Source: Lepiota brunneoincarnata
Lineage: Eukaryota; Basidiomycota; Agaricomycetes; Agaricales; Agaricaceae
DNA: 64,000 nucleotides
Direction of reading: 5' to 3'
Assembly (NCBI GenBank): GCA_023014365.1
Contig: JAEBUN010000017.1
Span: forward strand, 930,001-994,000
Positions 35,588 to 47,548 of this stretch are shown in pieces. The position numbers and the translations under genes were made by a program. The notes beneath the pieces are model-generated. The model was not told the DNA's origin. It made no database searches and was given only the letters and a program-made list of their open reading frames with translations. Numbering within the stretch: the stretch's first letter is position 1; the number at the start of each line of letters is the position of its first letter.

Positions 35588-38231
35588 CTAGAACTTTGTT
35601 ATATATGGGTGGAGGTAGGGTTTCACATCGTCACAGGGCAGAAAACATGTAAAGCGGGTCTGTTTACAAGAGGTAAATAAGCAATAATGACGTGATGACA
35701 AGTTGAACATACATAAATCATGGACAATTTTGTCAGTTTCCTTCTTGTCAGGATCCAAAGATAGTGCATCATAAAGATCATATAATAATTGTATTTGATT
35801 TAGCTGTGCAGTCGCTGTAACAAAGGTGTTGATGGATTTGTAAGGGTGGCGTCTACTTCTGATTGATGGAAGTAGAGTATTGCAATGATGCTCCATAGGA
35901 AATGCCCAATATGTCCAGACAGGACCCACCACCTGGATACCCCATGCAATATGAAGAAGGGCATGGAGAGTCAGAGGACAAGCAGAGAGTCAAACAGGGT
36001 CATTTTGATAGTACAGTCTGCATTGATTTAAGTATAAGAGCACAATGTAGAAGGTAGATACTCACTTCTCATACATCTGAACCCAAGACTTGAAACCCTC
36101 ATCAATCTGTTTCAATTCCTCTTCTGTGAGCTTGAATAACAAGCAGAGCTTCAAATGTTTGACAAGCTGCATGAAATGGTCATAGTACTTTGTGTTTGTG
36201 AACCTGCCACGGAGCACAACTGGAGCAATATAGAGTGTCTAGATGGTGTACATCTCAGCAGTCATTTGCAACCGTTTAGTTGCAATGTTGGGTACTGAAG
36301 CTCCGAAAGCTGCTGGGATTGTTGCACCACATGCTGCCATAGCCACACCAATTTCATTCCAGATTTGCATTGCAATAACATAACCTTTGCCTTGGTGATC
36401 TAGGTCCTTGAATTTGCAAGTCCAGAACAGAATGAGGTTGGGAATCAAATTTTCCCAAATGAGGTGCATGAAGTTGAATGGGAATGAAGATGGAAATGAG
36501 AGCGAAGATATGGTACTGAGGATCGGTATCCCTTTGATGCCATATTGTTTGGCAAGCTCTTCATGCATGGAGTTACTGAGGGCCATTTCTACAGCATGCA
36601 CTTGCTCTAAAAACTCCTCATGAGTATGAATGGGGAGATCAGATGGGTTGTATTGAGGAGGATTTGCTTTGGGGATCTTATCTTGTTGAAGAGGGACATA
36701 GTAAGTGCGAGATTGTGAGCAAATCCCTTTGATGTTGCAGATACGGCATGGGCTGATACCATTCTGCCCTTTCATGCACATGATTAGGGCCATGGCTGGA
36801 ATGTCACCAAATGCTATGATGAGATAGGCATGAAGCAAGAATAGTGATCGACTGATTGCATCGAAAGCTTTGACACCCATTTAAAGTTGGATGAGTTCTT
36901 GAGTAAGTGGCCAGCAGAATGAATCCCAATCCCAAGGCTTTTTTGGACCTGGGACTGTACCAACATGAATGTGGTACTGTTTCTGGAAACATATTTCAGG
37001 GGGGAGATTGTAGTTGACAAGGAGGATGGGTCAGCATGTCTTATCATGCTGTTTGAATGGACCAAAGCCGTCCATTGAAAGACCAAGGGCAATGTCGTGC
37101 TCATTGGAGAAAAAGTACATGGGATGACTTGTATCAGGGATGAGAGTATTGAGTAAGGACTGATAATGGGAACCATCAAAAATGTCCTTAATGATGCCAG
37201 GCTTGTGAATGTGTTCTCTTTTTTCATGTGTATGAGGTTTGCCGACATAGCTCATAGGTGAGAGATGAGGGGAAGGTACTCAAATGTCTTGCACGGCTTT
37301 CCATTAGTTGTGTATCGCATTTCCTTGCAGTTGGGGCATTCAGCAAGGTCTTCATACAGCCCAACAAAGCAAACACAACTATTTATACAACAGCTGTATC
37401 ATATGGGCCAAAATCCAGACAGGGATCGAATGCACTTCTTGGTCATTTTCAGGCTAACCTGACTGCTGCCTGGAAAGGCTTTACGGAATCGACTGAAGGT
37501 GTACTCAGTTATGTGGTCCTCCACCTTGAGTGTATAACTACAAAGTAGATTAAGGTCTGAATCTCCCAAGGCATTTGTATCTGAAGTATTGTTAGCAAGG
37601 CAGGTGATTCATAGGGCAAGGACAAACCTGTGGCTGCAGATGCCGCTTCATGCTTGAAGTTTTCCTCAAGCATGTCCCAAGAGGAAATACCAGCTGCTTC
37701 AGACCCCACGAACAAGCCGTTGTTTTTGTTGACCTTGCCATCTTCACTGCTCTTGCAGGTTCCATTGCTCTCACAGGCTTCATCACTCTTGCAGTCTTCA
37801 TCACTCTTGCAGTCTTCAGGCTGGGAAACTTCTGGATCAGCTCCGACAACACCATCAAACCCCTCATCTTCACTGTTGTTATGATTCCTACAGGCAGGCC
37901 CAGAACCATCATCTCATAGGTGGCTATTTCTCCATCGCTGCTCCCTCATGCGCCTGGTTCTATCCACAAACCTGTCTGACTGGCGCATAGATGGCAATGC
38001 TTCAAGGAAATTACCACCACCATCTTGTTCTAATGCAGGGAGGGTTTCTGTGAAGTCCATTTTGGCTTGGGAGGTAGAAAATATTCCAGGAGGTTGGTGC
38101 ACCCCAGGTTGAGCTGCTTTAGTCTGCTGATGGCTGCCGTCCTGGTCAGAACTAGATTGCAGCCACTTTTTGGAGTCTCCCCCCCAGTGGTCCTGAGGTG
38201 GAATCCAGTGGTGTTGGTGGTTAGGGAGCAA
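35588..38231 (-). pseudogene. Plavaka/Tnp2-type (CMC superfamily) transposase, decayed
   Basis: Minus-strand fragments in order carry the hallmarks of basidiomycete Plavaka transposases: GKPCKTFEYLPL, HKPGIIKDIFDGSHY, FFSNEHDIALGLSMDGF, CMKGQNGISPCRICNIKG, GIKGIPILSTISSLSFP, FMHLIWENLIPNLIL, GRFTNTKYYDHF, ACPLTLHALLHIAWGI and VWTYWAFPMEH. An intron at about 36014-36062 is still recognisable. At least four in-frame stops (near 37034, 36878, 36239 and 35990) fit TGG or CGA codons lost by transition. The N-terminal part (37.6-38.2 kb) contains a short tandem coding repeat and is shifted in frame. Inactive. Confidence 0.8.
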
Positions 38232-39532
38232 GGAAGCATGCCCCAGTCATTCTTGCTCTGCTAAAACACTTGCTCTGAGTGACATCTTTCCATGACCATT
38301 CAAATGGTTTTGTCTTGTAGCATATGTCACTTGCAGGCCACAACCGCAGGTGCAGGAGATAGGCATGACCAGAGTGGAGAGAAAAAATGCACAATAGCAC
38401 AGCCCAGTGGACTTTTCCTGCCAACGCAGGGTGACTCATGCAGGGATGCATGAGACAGATTAACAAGCATATATTACTTGTTGTGAGGAATGCTTCTACA
38501 TAATGGGAGGGTATAGACAAGGAATTGGTATGTGAAGGTGGACATCTGGCCTAACATCCACCAATCCAAAGAGTAGCATGTGTCACTGTTCACAATGATC
38601 ACCCGCAGCAGTTTGAGAACTCTCAGTTAGCCTCCAAGGGGATCCTCAGACGGTACCCAAGGGGTGTTCCAGTATGAGTTTCTGTGCTTACATCTGAGGA
38701 GATCCTCAGATGATAGCCACAGACTGGTATCCAATTTCTATGGCTGAGATACATAGATAATGTCTATGTTGAGTGTCGATAGATGAGAGTTTGACCTTCA
38801 TAAATACTTACCTTGTCCATTAAGCGGGTTTCAGGCAGTTAACGACCGAGATCATGATGATGGAAGGGATCGTGTGAAGGAAATGCATCCCGTTGATCAG
38901 GGCATCACCTGACTCATTTTCTCACATGCTCTCATGATTGCTGCACAGATATCTCCACTGTTTCTGGGGTGAATGGAACATCTTATAGATGTGACATCCT
39001 TGATCCATAGATGATGGCAAGGAGGTGACAATAGAGCTAAGAGGATCAGCCGTATGGATGTATAGGTCAAGCCATTGACTTCAGCATATGTGTAACTCAT
39101 GTTCAACTTAGCTTGCCTGGTAGAGATTCAAATAAACGACTTGTGATTTCAGGTACTTCTGTATTTACATGATACTATTCCAGCCAACAAAAAAAAACAT
39201 AACTACAACATGATGAATCTACCAATGGGCACCAGGGGGACTGAACTTGTTGATAAATTCCCTGGATCATTCTTTGAGGACTTTCATCACTCATTGTCCT
39301 TCAGGGGCACCTCTCAGCCGCTGGCGCCAAGTTGACAGAGTCCAAGGGAATCCCATCTTCTCATCCTCACAGTATCCCATCACACAAGCCACTTGTCTGT
39401 TGTAAAGATTGTTCATCCAGTCAGACCAACATCCCAAATCTTCACCTGATCCCTTGTAGAGGTGTGTCAAGGGGAACCATGACAATTTTCTTTTGTCCTC
39501 TCCCCGACCTGAAGATTGTAGTCAGTAACACA
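38232..39532. other. Spacer inside the Plavaka-type element
   Basis: Lies between the transposase and the upstream accessory frame, both on the minus strand. No coding block was recognised. Confidence 0.3.
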
Positions 39533-41315
39533 TTAAATATGAATGGAATAAGAACTCAGACCTGTGTATGAGACATATAACCCACAGATTACGTCCAATT
39601 CATCCTGGCTCAAGTCATCATCCAAAAACTTGTTCCCTGCCTCATCCATAACAGAATACATGAGCAAACCATCATGATATTTGCCTGATAGGCTGGATAG
39701 AGCACCCTGTACACCAATGGTGTCAAGAGCAATGTGGCAAACAAAGCCCCCATGCAACAATGCTGCCTGACCATGATGCTGTTTCAAAATGATCTGACAC
39801 TGCTGATGGTAGAATTCATAGTCTGTCTTAGTGAACTTGTGGTCTAGCAGACGGAGTGGAACTGATACCACCTGAGGCAGCACTCCCACACCAAGGGCCC
39901 TGAGGGTAGCAGCAGATTGAAGTGTGCAGAAATGTGTCCCAGCCATAACCAACTCCAGCACGATGTCTTTCTCTTTAATGTCACTCCCCATCCTGCCAAT
40001 GGAGAGAGCAGCTGTTGTGGTATATACAGCAAGGTTCCAGGGCACAGTGGACTCTGATCCGAAATCAAACATGTACATCTGATCAGTTGAGTTGGCTACA
40101 ACTTGAATGTATTTCAACTGGTGCAAGTTTATCAAGGTGTGAGGATTAGAGTCAGCTAAGTCCCACTCTTGGATACGTGGCTGTGGGGGAAGCTTCTTGG
40201 AAAAACAGGCAAGGAACTTTAAACACCTTTGACCCAGTGGTGTGGAGAAAAACAGACTCTCCAAAGGCATCCATGTAATCCCCAAAGTGTGAATCAAGCT
40301 CCTCCCATTCACGGGTCCAACTACGGTGTCATTCTCATTCAGGTCTGTGGGGACTGTGAAGCCAAACTGGTTATAAAGGATCTCCAAAGTTGCACACTGC
40401 AAATTGTCAGCCGTGAATTGGTCACTGTCAACCAGATGGGTTGATACAGGAACAAGTTGCGTGGCCTGCTCAACTTCCGATATCTCCCCCCAAGAAACTT
40501 CAGCTGTGCTTGTAGGAGCCTGACTTTGGTCTCCCCACTCCTGAAGCAACTCAACTGGGCCCACAGCAACCTCCTGGACCTTGTGCATGTCTTCATCATC
40601 GCTATCCTCATCCTTCCCCCACTCTGTACAACAGTGCCACTCATTGAAAACAGCATCATACCATTTCTGCCCTGGGCCATATTCTGCAAGCGTACTCTCT
40701 CACTCATCTCTTCTCACAAGTTGTTGCGTAAACTTGGTGGGATCATCAAAATCCCAATCCCAGACAAAGACAGGCGCACTGGTAGTGGGTGGGTTCCTCT
40801 CTTGGTTCTCCCATTTTTGATGATCCAGTGTGGTCCCTCTTGCTTTCAGCTTGGCAATGGCAGCTGCACACTCTTGGAAAGAATGGTTCCCAAAATGTTC
40901 TCCCAGACCTGGTGGACTCCATCCTCACCATTCCTCCTTTGGTGAGATACACATGTACGTCTGGTGAGCTTCCATCTGTGGGCTCATCAATTGACATATC
41001 GTAATCTTCATCTGGTGGTTGCGGTTGAAAAGAGTCTGGTTCCCATGGCGGAAACTCATCACCGGTGTCAAATTTGGAAGATGGGAGTGGCTGTTCACGG
41101 GGTACATCAGAAAATGCGATGAGCAGCTGGTGGCTAGTAGCAGGGAAGTGAGGTATCTTTGCGATCCAAGTGGTCGCCAGTTGAAGTTCATGGGCACTAG
41201 GTGCAGGATACAATGGATCTGTTGTAGGACTCCAATGGTACCATACAGGGACATTGATATTCATGAAATAGGCAGGGCTTGGCTGTGATGGCTGGGGCAG
41301 GAGATGGAGAATCAC
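39533..41315 (-). pseudogene. Accessory ORF of the Plavaka-type element (unknown function), broken
   Basis: Same strand as the transposase and upstream of it. Blocks in order are NINVPVWYHW, DDPTKFTQQL-like, EWHCCTEWG, VDSDQFTADNLQC, GITWMPLESLFFSTPLGQRC and LKFLACFSKKLPPQPRIQEW. These belong to a hypothetical protein that I recall as highly repeated in Agaricomycetes near Plavaka transposases. The frame is broken near 40700-40750 by stops and shifts; 40588-39533 is still open (351 codons). No known domain. It is either a second transposon protein or a hitch-hiking host gene. Confidence 0.55.
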
Positions 41316-41598
41316 ACCTGTTCGGTTTACGTTGAAAAGGTGGAGAAACTTTCATTGGTTTTAATATAGATAGTGGGCTTGTTTTCACTAAGCTTAGCCG
41401 CAATTCGATAAGCTTAAGCTAATACAAGTGGAATGAGATAGATAATGAACAGTTTTGTCTTTTAGGGTGTTCTGGGGGTGCGTTCTGACAGCAAAATTCA
41501 AGAGAGTAGTGTTTTTAGAGGTTAACAAACAGCCGTTGAAGTTATCTTAGCCGTACGGTGCAACAATGAAAGGACAATCCCTGCCAATTCAAAGCGCT

Positions 41599-41711
41599 GG
41601 GTCTCTGGTCTCTGGTCTCTGGTCTCTGAACTCTGGTCTCTGTCTCTGTCTCTGTCTCTAGCACTCTGGAACTCTAAACTCTAAACTCTGGTCTCTGTCT
41701 CTGTCTCTGGG
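41599..41711. repeat. (GGTCTCT)/(GTCTCT)n minisatellite
   Basis: Irregular array of 6-7-bp units (GGTCTCT, GTCTCT, CTCTAAA) at the border between the Plavaka-type element and the large composite element. Confidence 0.8.
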
Positions 41712-42962
41712 TTGGTCGACGACTGAAGAAATCACACTTAACGATGCACACTAAATAGCCCTTTGAAACCGTTCTTGATCACGGCTCGCAGACTTGCATG
41801 TGGAAGTGGGGGTGAGACCTCCTCCTTCTTCACAAACAAGTGCGACTGTATTTATATTGTTTGGATACATACGAGAGATAGTAAATATGAAATAGAAAAC
41901 AATAAGCTTAATTGTTACAGGCACTGTAGAACATTTTGGAAGGTTCGGCAGCATTTCTACCTCACCCTGGGTTATGGGTTTTTCTCTGATTAACGAATGG
42001 CAATCCAGCCAGACGTGTTCCGTGCTCGTCTGCATTATTCTGTGTCCACGCGAGCGCGTTAAGTTTCCGGATCAATTATGATCGGAATGTATAGCGGATG
42101 GACAATTCCTTGATCCGTTGTAATTAATCTCAGTTAAGCAGTATGCCGAAGTGCCGGGACCCCCAAAGCACTTGTTAATTAGGAGTCTTTGATATTTCTA
42201 GGGTTTTGGGCATCGGGTATTGCCTCCCGAATGTTGGACGTTCCGTTCCGTGGTCCGGTCATCATTATTGAACTCGCTATAGACGTAATACACCTGCGAC
42301 AGCCACTAGGTACATTCTTTTATGTTTAAACGCATTCGGGTTCATCAGAAAACTGCTCATAAGGTCCCTTGATGCGACCGGGGTATACTCAATAGTCTAT
42401 GTAGAGCCCTGAATCCCTCTGGAGAGCGTTCTGATAGCTTGGTTCACTAAGCTTAGTGATAATGAGCTGGTTTGAACACTTCCGAGGCTCGAATATCCTT
42501 AGTTCGGTCGAACTGGCTACTACGGGATATAGTACCAATCCTCTATAGAGTTCTTTAATGATATAGCCAATGATTCTATGTAGAGAATCGTTCTGGAGTA
42601 CGGAATTCATGTATAGGCGTGAAATCAGTGTATCATCTCCCCCTAACCAAATTGCTGACTGTCCTCAGTCATTATCTCCTTCAAATTCGCAGTATCTGAG
42701 TCTCTCTGACGCGCTCTATGGTCTAGAACGTTCACCAGCTTCGAGGGTAGCGCACTTTTGCTAAGCTTATTTCAGAATGATGTCATGTCACCGAGTTTAA
42801 ATGTATAGATCAACTTCTTGTCGCTATAGCTTAAATTTTTATCTTGTTATTGGGTCTTTTAAATGTCCCAAGGTCTCGTTTCATCTCTTTCATTCTCCCT
42901 CTCACTTCTTACTCGTCTATCCTGCTTGCATACTCACTTTTTAACGCCCACTTCTATCAACA

Positions 42963-44943
42963 ATGGACAGAAACACGCGCAGCAGCAAATGTGCTCACTA
43001 CGAGGAGGACTCAGACTCTTCTTCCAGTAAGTAGAGTTCGAGTTACAGTTTTCTCTGTTTTCTTAACCTGTTTTCAGGCTACCCTGGGCTGAGCAACGCC
43101 TCAACGGCTTCCCAAGGCGCGCCTTCATCATTGATCGCGCAACGTAAGTCGCGTTTTCCCCTGTTCTCGTTGTCTTTACTTATGTTTTCTCTACTTTTAG
43201 GTCTCACTATTCGCCTCCCGGCGCGTCGCAACCTCCTATCTCAATGGGAACCACCAGCACCGCATACTAGGAGAGCTAGAGGAGGGCGAGGAGCCCGAGG
43301 AGCTTGCGGAAATCGTCAGGTGGGTGTGGCAAGGACCCCTCCTCCACCATACTCTCCGCCTCGTGCACCAACTCCTCCGCCGGCCTCTCCCTTGTCCGCT
43401 CCAGTGCCAAGGCGCGTGATTTCCATCACGTTGTTGTGCAATCCAACCGACGAGCGTTCTGCTGGATTTTCCACAGAACCCTCATCAGGTATCCCCGTTG
43501 GCGGGCCCTCTGGTGGATTGTCCACAGAGGCCTCGTCAAGTTTAATGTCGCTGCCCCCTCTTGCCATCTCTCTGCGCTCCTTTGATGGTGAAGGCTCGCT
43601 GGTGCTCCCTCCCCTGGGTATTGCATCAGGTTCAGAGGTGCCGGGCCCTTCAACAAACCGCCCCTCCTCTCCCGTAGCCTCTTCGACTGTTTCAACGCGT
43701 AAGCTTAGTCTTTTACAAGGTATATTTGTCCTTTCTGCTAACTTCTGCTTTAGGGCGTATCCCAGCTGCCCTTAAAGGAAAACAGAAGGCAAAACCATCG
43801 ATGCCGCCCCCTATGCCTCTATTTTTGGCAAATTCAAACTTGCCATCGCGTTCTCCAGTCCCTGAGGTCTCTCAAGCCGACCTCTTTAAAATTTTTAGCT
43901 GGTCCTCGTCTCTGGATGGGCAACATGTGCTAGCTTTGCCTAGGTGCCCAACACCATCACCACCTCACTTAGCTGGCGCTCCAGTCGCGTCTCCCGCAAG
44001 TGCTGTGCAGATTTCTCCTTCGCCAGATTTGGAGCTCCTTCTGGAGCCTTCGCCTGCCCCTCAAGAACCGACTTTTGTTTTTCAAGACGCGTTCTTAGCT
44101 TCTCCGACCCCCGTCCCTTCTCGTTTGCCTAGCCCGGTGGTTCCGGAGATCCCTCAAGAGTCCCCTCATGCTGGCCCGTCGTGTCAACAACGCGTCCTTT
44201 CGTCCAAGAAGAGTTCCAACATGTGGACGAAGAAATACGTTCCCTGGGCTTGCGTTCGGCGCTCTGAGGCCGAAATTATTTGGGACCATGGATACCGGCA
44301 CCCAGTCCCGCTCTTTTGTGAGGACTTTCCTAGGCTGCTGGCAGCTAGCCAGCTTTCGGTACGTTCTCCAAGTTTTCTCGTGGTTCCTTACTGATGGCTT
44401 TGACATCTGCTCCAGTACATGCCACCTCGGTCTCGGTGTCCTTCTTGCGCTGCTCGTAAGTTGGAGTGCGAGCCTCTGGGCAAGGGTAAGAAGTGTCGCA
44501 GCTGCGACTTGTACAACTACCCTTGTACCTTCGCGGACCATCCCCGGGTTTCGGCCGGCGTTGCGAACGCCCTGGTCACATCCTCACTGACTAGTGAATA
44601 CCGTAAGTTTCTCTGTTCACTATTTTTCCCTTTTCTTATTCTCTTTATTTTTCTAGATCTGGCCGCATTCGCGTGTGTTGTGTCCTCTAGCTTGGTCAGC
44701 CTGGAGGCGAACTGCGTCGCTTACGAGGCTTCAGCGTTTCACCACCGCCGTGTAGTTTACCAATTCGTCCAGGAGATGCAAGCTACCAGGACTGCCTTGG
44801 ATGGTAATGACGTGGCTTTTGTAGAGATGGGTATGGCCGACTCCCTTGAAGATGTCTGGGCATTCTTTGAGTTCACCAACAACTTTCTGGGAGTCCCGAT
44901 GAAAAGTGGATTACTTTACGAGATTGAAAACGAAGTTCGTTAA
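42963..44943 (+). CDS. Zn2Cys6-cluster protein encoded antisense to a Gypsy-type pol
   Basis: Six exons, 42963-43026, 43078-43143, 43201-43698, 43754-44358, 44416-44602 and 44657-44943, give 568 residues without any break. The first 400 residues are Pro/Ser-rich with an RGGRGARG basic patch. Exon 5 encodes a canonical fungal zinc cluster, C-x2-C-x6-C-x8-C-x2-C-x6-C (Cys 419, 422, 429, 438, 441, 448). A helical C-terminus (FHHRRVVYQFVQEMQATRTA) ends in IENEVR. Zn2Cys6 proteins bind DNA, often palindromes, as dimers. Intron 3 begins with GTAAGCTTAG, one of the dispersed palindromes. The position in a repeat-rich block, the palindrome and the parallel gene in the 49.7-57.4 kb element suggest it belongs to the retroelement rather than the host. 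Confidence 0.75.
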
Positions 44944-45196
44944 CAGGTTTGCTAATTCCGACTTTATAAGTTCGTGGGGGAGAGGTTGTCACAGATCTCC
45001 AGAAATATATTCAATTCTAGTGTTTTTAGGGTTTTGGTACATTATTCTCTTAGTCTCCAACTAGACAGACAGTTGTTCTATCTGAATACAATGGGAACTT
45101 TTGACGGTTGTTGCTATATAATATGTTAACTAATATCTTCACGATTCGATAAGTCAGGCAAAACGCAAGCTTTCGCAATCAGTGAACCTCCGTAGA

Positions 45197-45510
45197 CCTA
45201 GCAGACAACGTATTCTAACGGGCCCTAGCGTACTACGTCCTTTTCTCTTGACAATACTGTAAATTTACACTACCCAGCGAGACAGGCTTTTGACAAGCTC
45301 CTGCAGTAAGTGTCTTTAAGCTAGTAGGCCTAGCAGACGGCGTTATCTAACGGGCCCTAGCGCACTACAGCTTCTGAACAAGGCAATAAAACTTTTATAC
45401 CACTCAGCGAGACAGGCTTCTAGCGAGCTCCTGCAGTAAGTATCTTTAAACTAGATAGACCTAGTGGACAGCGTTTTCAACGGGCCCTAGCATACTATGT
45501 TCGCTTCTCA
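45197..45510. repeat. 132-bp tandem repeat, about 2.4 copies
   Basis: Units start at 45197, 45329 and 45460 with CCTAG(C/T)(A/G)GAC and include the palindromic core AACGGGCCCTAGC. The first two units also share GCGAGACAGGCTT and GCTCCTGCAGTAAG. Confidence 0.8.
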
Positions 45511-47496
45511 ATTAAACAGCTCTACAATTCAATGGTATACTTCTGAGGCAAGGCCTCTAAGAGGAACCCAAAGAAACGGAAGTTAGTGAACTTTTCTACT
45601 TAAGAACTGAAGAGGCGTAGCAACTTGTATTCAGTTCTCGAGTCAAGCAGAAGGGTCTGTCAATATCTCAATCGTTTCAAAGGGTCTGGTTTTAAAGAGT
45701 ATAACTCTTTAAGTCTCTGGTGGTCTTATGACCGAAGAAAATCGCGTAAAATTGCTTTATATTCTTATCCTAATCAACCATACAATCAGGGGGGGAAATA
45801 GGCAAGTGGTTTCTTGCCTCCCATGTAATTTACAGACGAGTTTTTATAACAATATACAATTAACTTATGGGTATACCTGAAACAAGCCTTCAGCTTCATC
45901 ATTTTATTGTCTCCTCATCATTTAGGAGCATCATTCTAGGAGTTCCGATATCAGCGACATCAATTTGCTCTCAGGGACTTGCTCCCTAGGTGCCTGGCTA
46001 TTTATATCACAGCCAGCCGGGTTAGCAAGTTTCCTCGCTAATGTTTATCTATTGGTTTTTATTTTATTCTCGGACTCTCCACACCTGAGCTTTTCAACCC
46101 TAATGTTCTAAAGTCCACTTCCATAGTCTTCAGGTAGTAGACTAACACTAGAATTAATTAGCTTATTCTATTCTTATCAATCTTCATTTTCTAGTTCATC
46201 ATTTCTGATCTCTTTTTGTTTCTATGAGGGGGCATCCTTCCCTGAGTACCCTCGGGGATACCCCCATTCGATCCCTTAGGTTTCAATATCATCAGAACCG
46301 TTTCAAGGGGACATTCTTGTCAGGGCATTCAGCTAATCCCTACATTCTTTTGTCAAGATTCACTCCCGGACCTGTTATTATGACTAGGTACCATCCAGAT
46401 GACATAGGTGTTGCGACTCGTCCGCTTTCTAGGGCAGAGGCGAAGAAATGGGTCTTTTTGTGCAGTCATGAGTATCTTAACTAATATCTTAGTTAACACG
46501 GTATCGGATACAATGCTCGGGTACATTCATACCAGAGTCATTCTTCCATAGCCTTGTCACCCATAAGTTAGTTAACATCACTTTTACTTGTCTGGGTGTT
46601 CTGGTTCTGTTTCTGAGATGTCCGCCTTCACATATTTTAGATAGTATTCTAAATCTCTCGCACCCAGTGTCTGACCATGGCCATATACTGATATTATTCA
46701 GTAACGGAGAGTTAGTTACTTTATTAGCTAGTGATTTCACAAATGAAATGATTTTGCGGCGCAACACTGACATACGAGGAATTCGAGGAGCTCAAATCTC
46801 TTCTCTTCCTCACTTTCCCGATGACTCAGGATCTGGAGTCTGTTCTAGAAGACCTTGAGTGATCTCTGCGCCTAGTTTACTTCTTGGATGTCGGATATAA
46901 TCTTGTCATGTATATACATCCCAATAGTCATCTTGTTGTTCCTTGTCTCCTACTGAGTTAAGCTAAACTGTTTCTGACCTTCTTGTCATCTCCTAAAGCT
47001 AAGCTAAAGACCTCCTGGGAGACTCCTAAGCTAGTTTAGGTTGCCAGTCACTTATATACTCATTATATGCCTCTCTGATCTATCAGTGATGTTTATTGAC
47101 ATCTCAGCGCGCCGTGACCCGCAACGCGTAGTGACCTGGTCATCCGTTCTGGTTTTCTTACAAGCCCGGACCCGAACCAGCCTGTACACGGTGTTCGCCG
47201 CGAAAAAGGTTGCGTCAAACAAAACTGAAGCGCCACTTGCGCCACTTGGGGCCCATCTCCCCCTAGCCAAATTGAACTCGGTGCCCTCACCGTTCCATCA
47301 GAATCCCTGTGCACACTGATAACCACGAGACCCTGGCGACATGTTACCTAATAAGGCAACTGTGGTTCAGCAAGTCTGTTGAAGGCTGGCTACTCAAGAT
47401 TACAGGTTTCTTAGGCCCCTCAGGTCATAAGCTTAGGGTGGAGGGTGCTCTTCATCCACTCGTTATGATTCGTCATCACTGCCTACGGCCTTTTCT

Positions 47497-47504
47497 TATA
47501 AAAG
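47497..47504 (+). promoter_or_regulatory. TATA box of the 47549 gene
   Basis: TATAAAAG 45 bp upstream of the start codon. Confidence 0.5.
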
Positions 47505-47548
47505 CGAGGGAGCGATGCCTCATTCTAGCAGACACCCTTCGCAAGAAA

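Larger units (their letters stand above)
44944..47548. other. Non-coding spacer of the composite element
   Basis: No gene on either strand. It holds a 132-bp tandem array (45197-45510) and the promoter region of the next plus-strand gene, with a TATAAAAG box at 47497-47504, 45 bp before its ATG. Confidence 0.4.

Noticed and set aside
41389..42459. CACTA-type transposon ends or excision footprints at CACTAAGCTTAGTG
   Set aside because: The motif contains CACTA and TAGTG, but it also lies in frame within pol codons and lacks TSDs, so repeated footprints do not explain it.
46224..46484. 86-codon plus-strand frame in the composite element
   Set aside because: No motif, no splice context, no conservation evidence.
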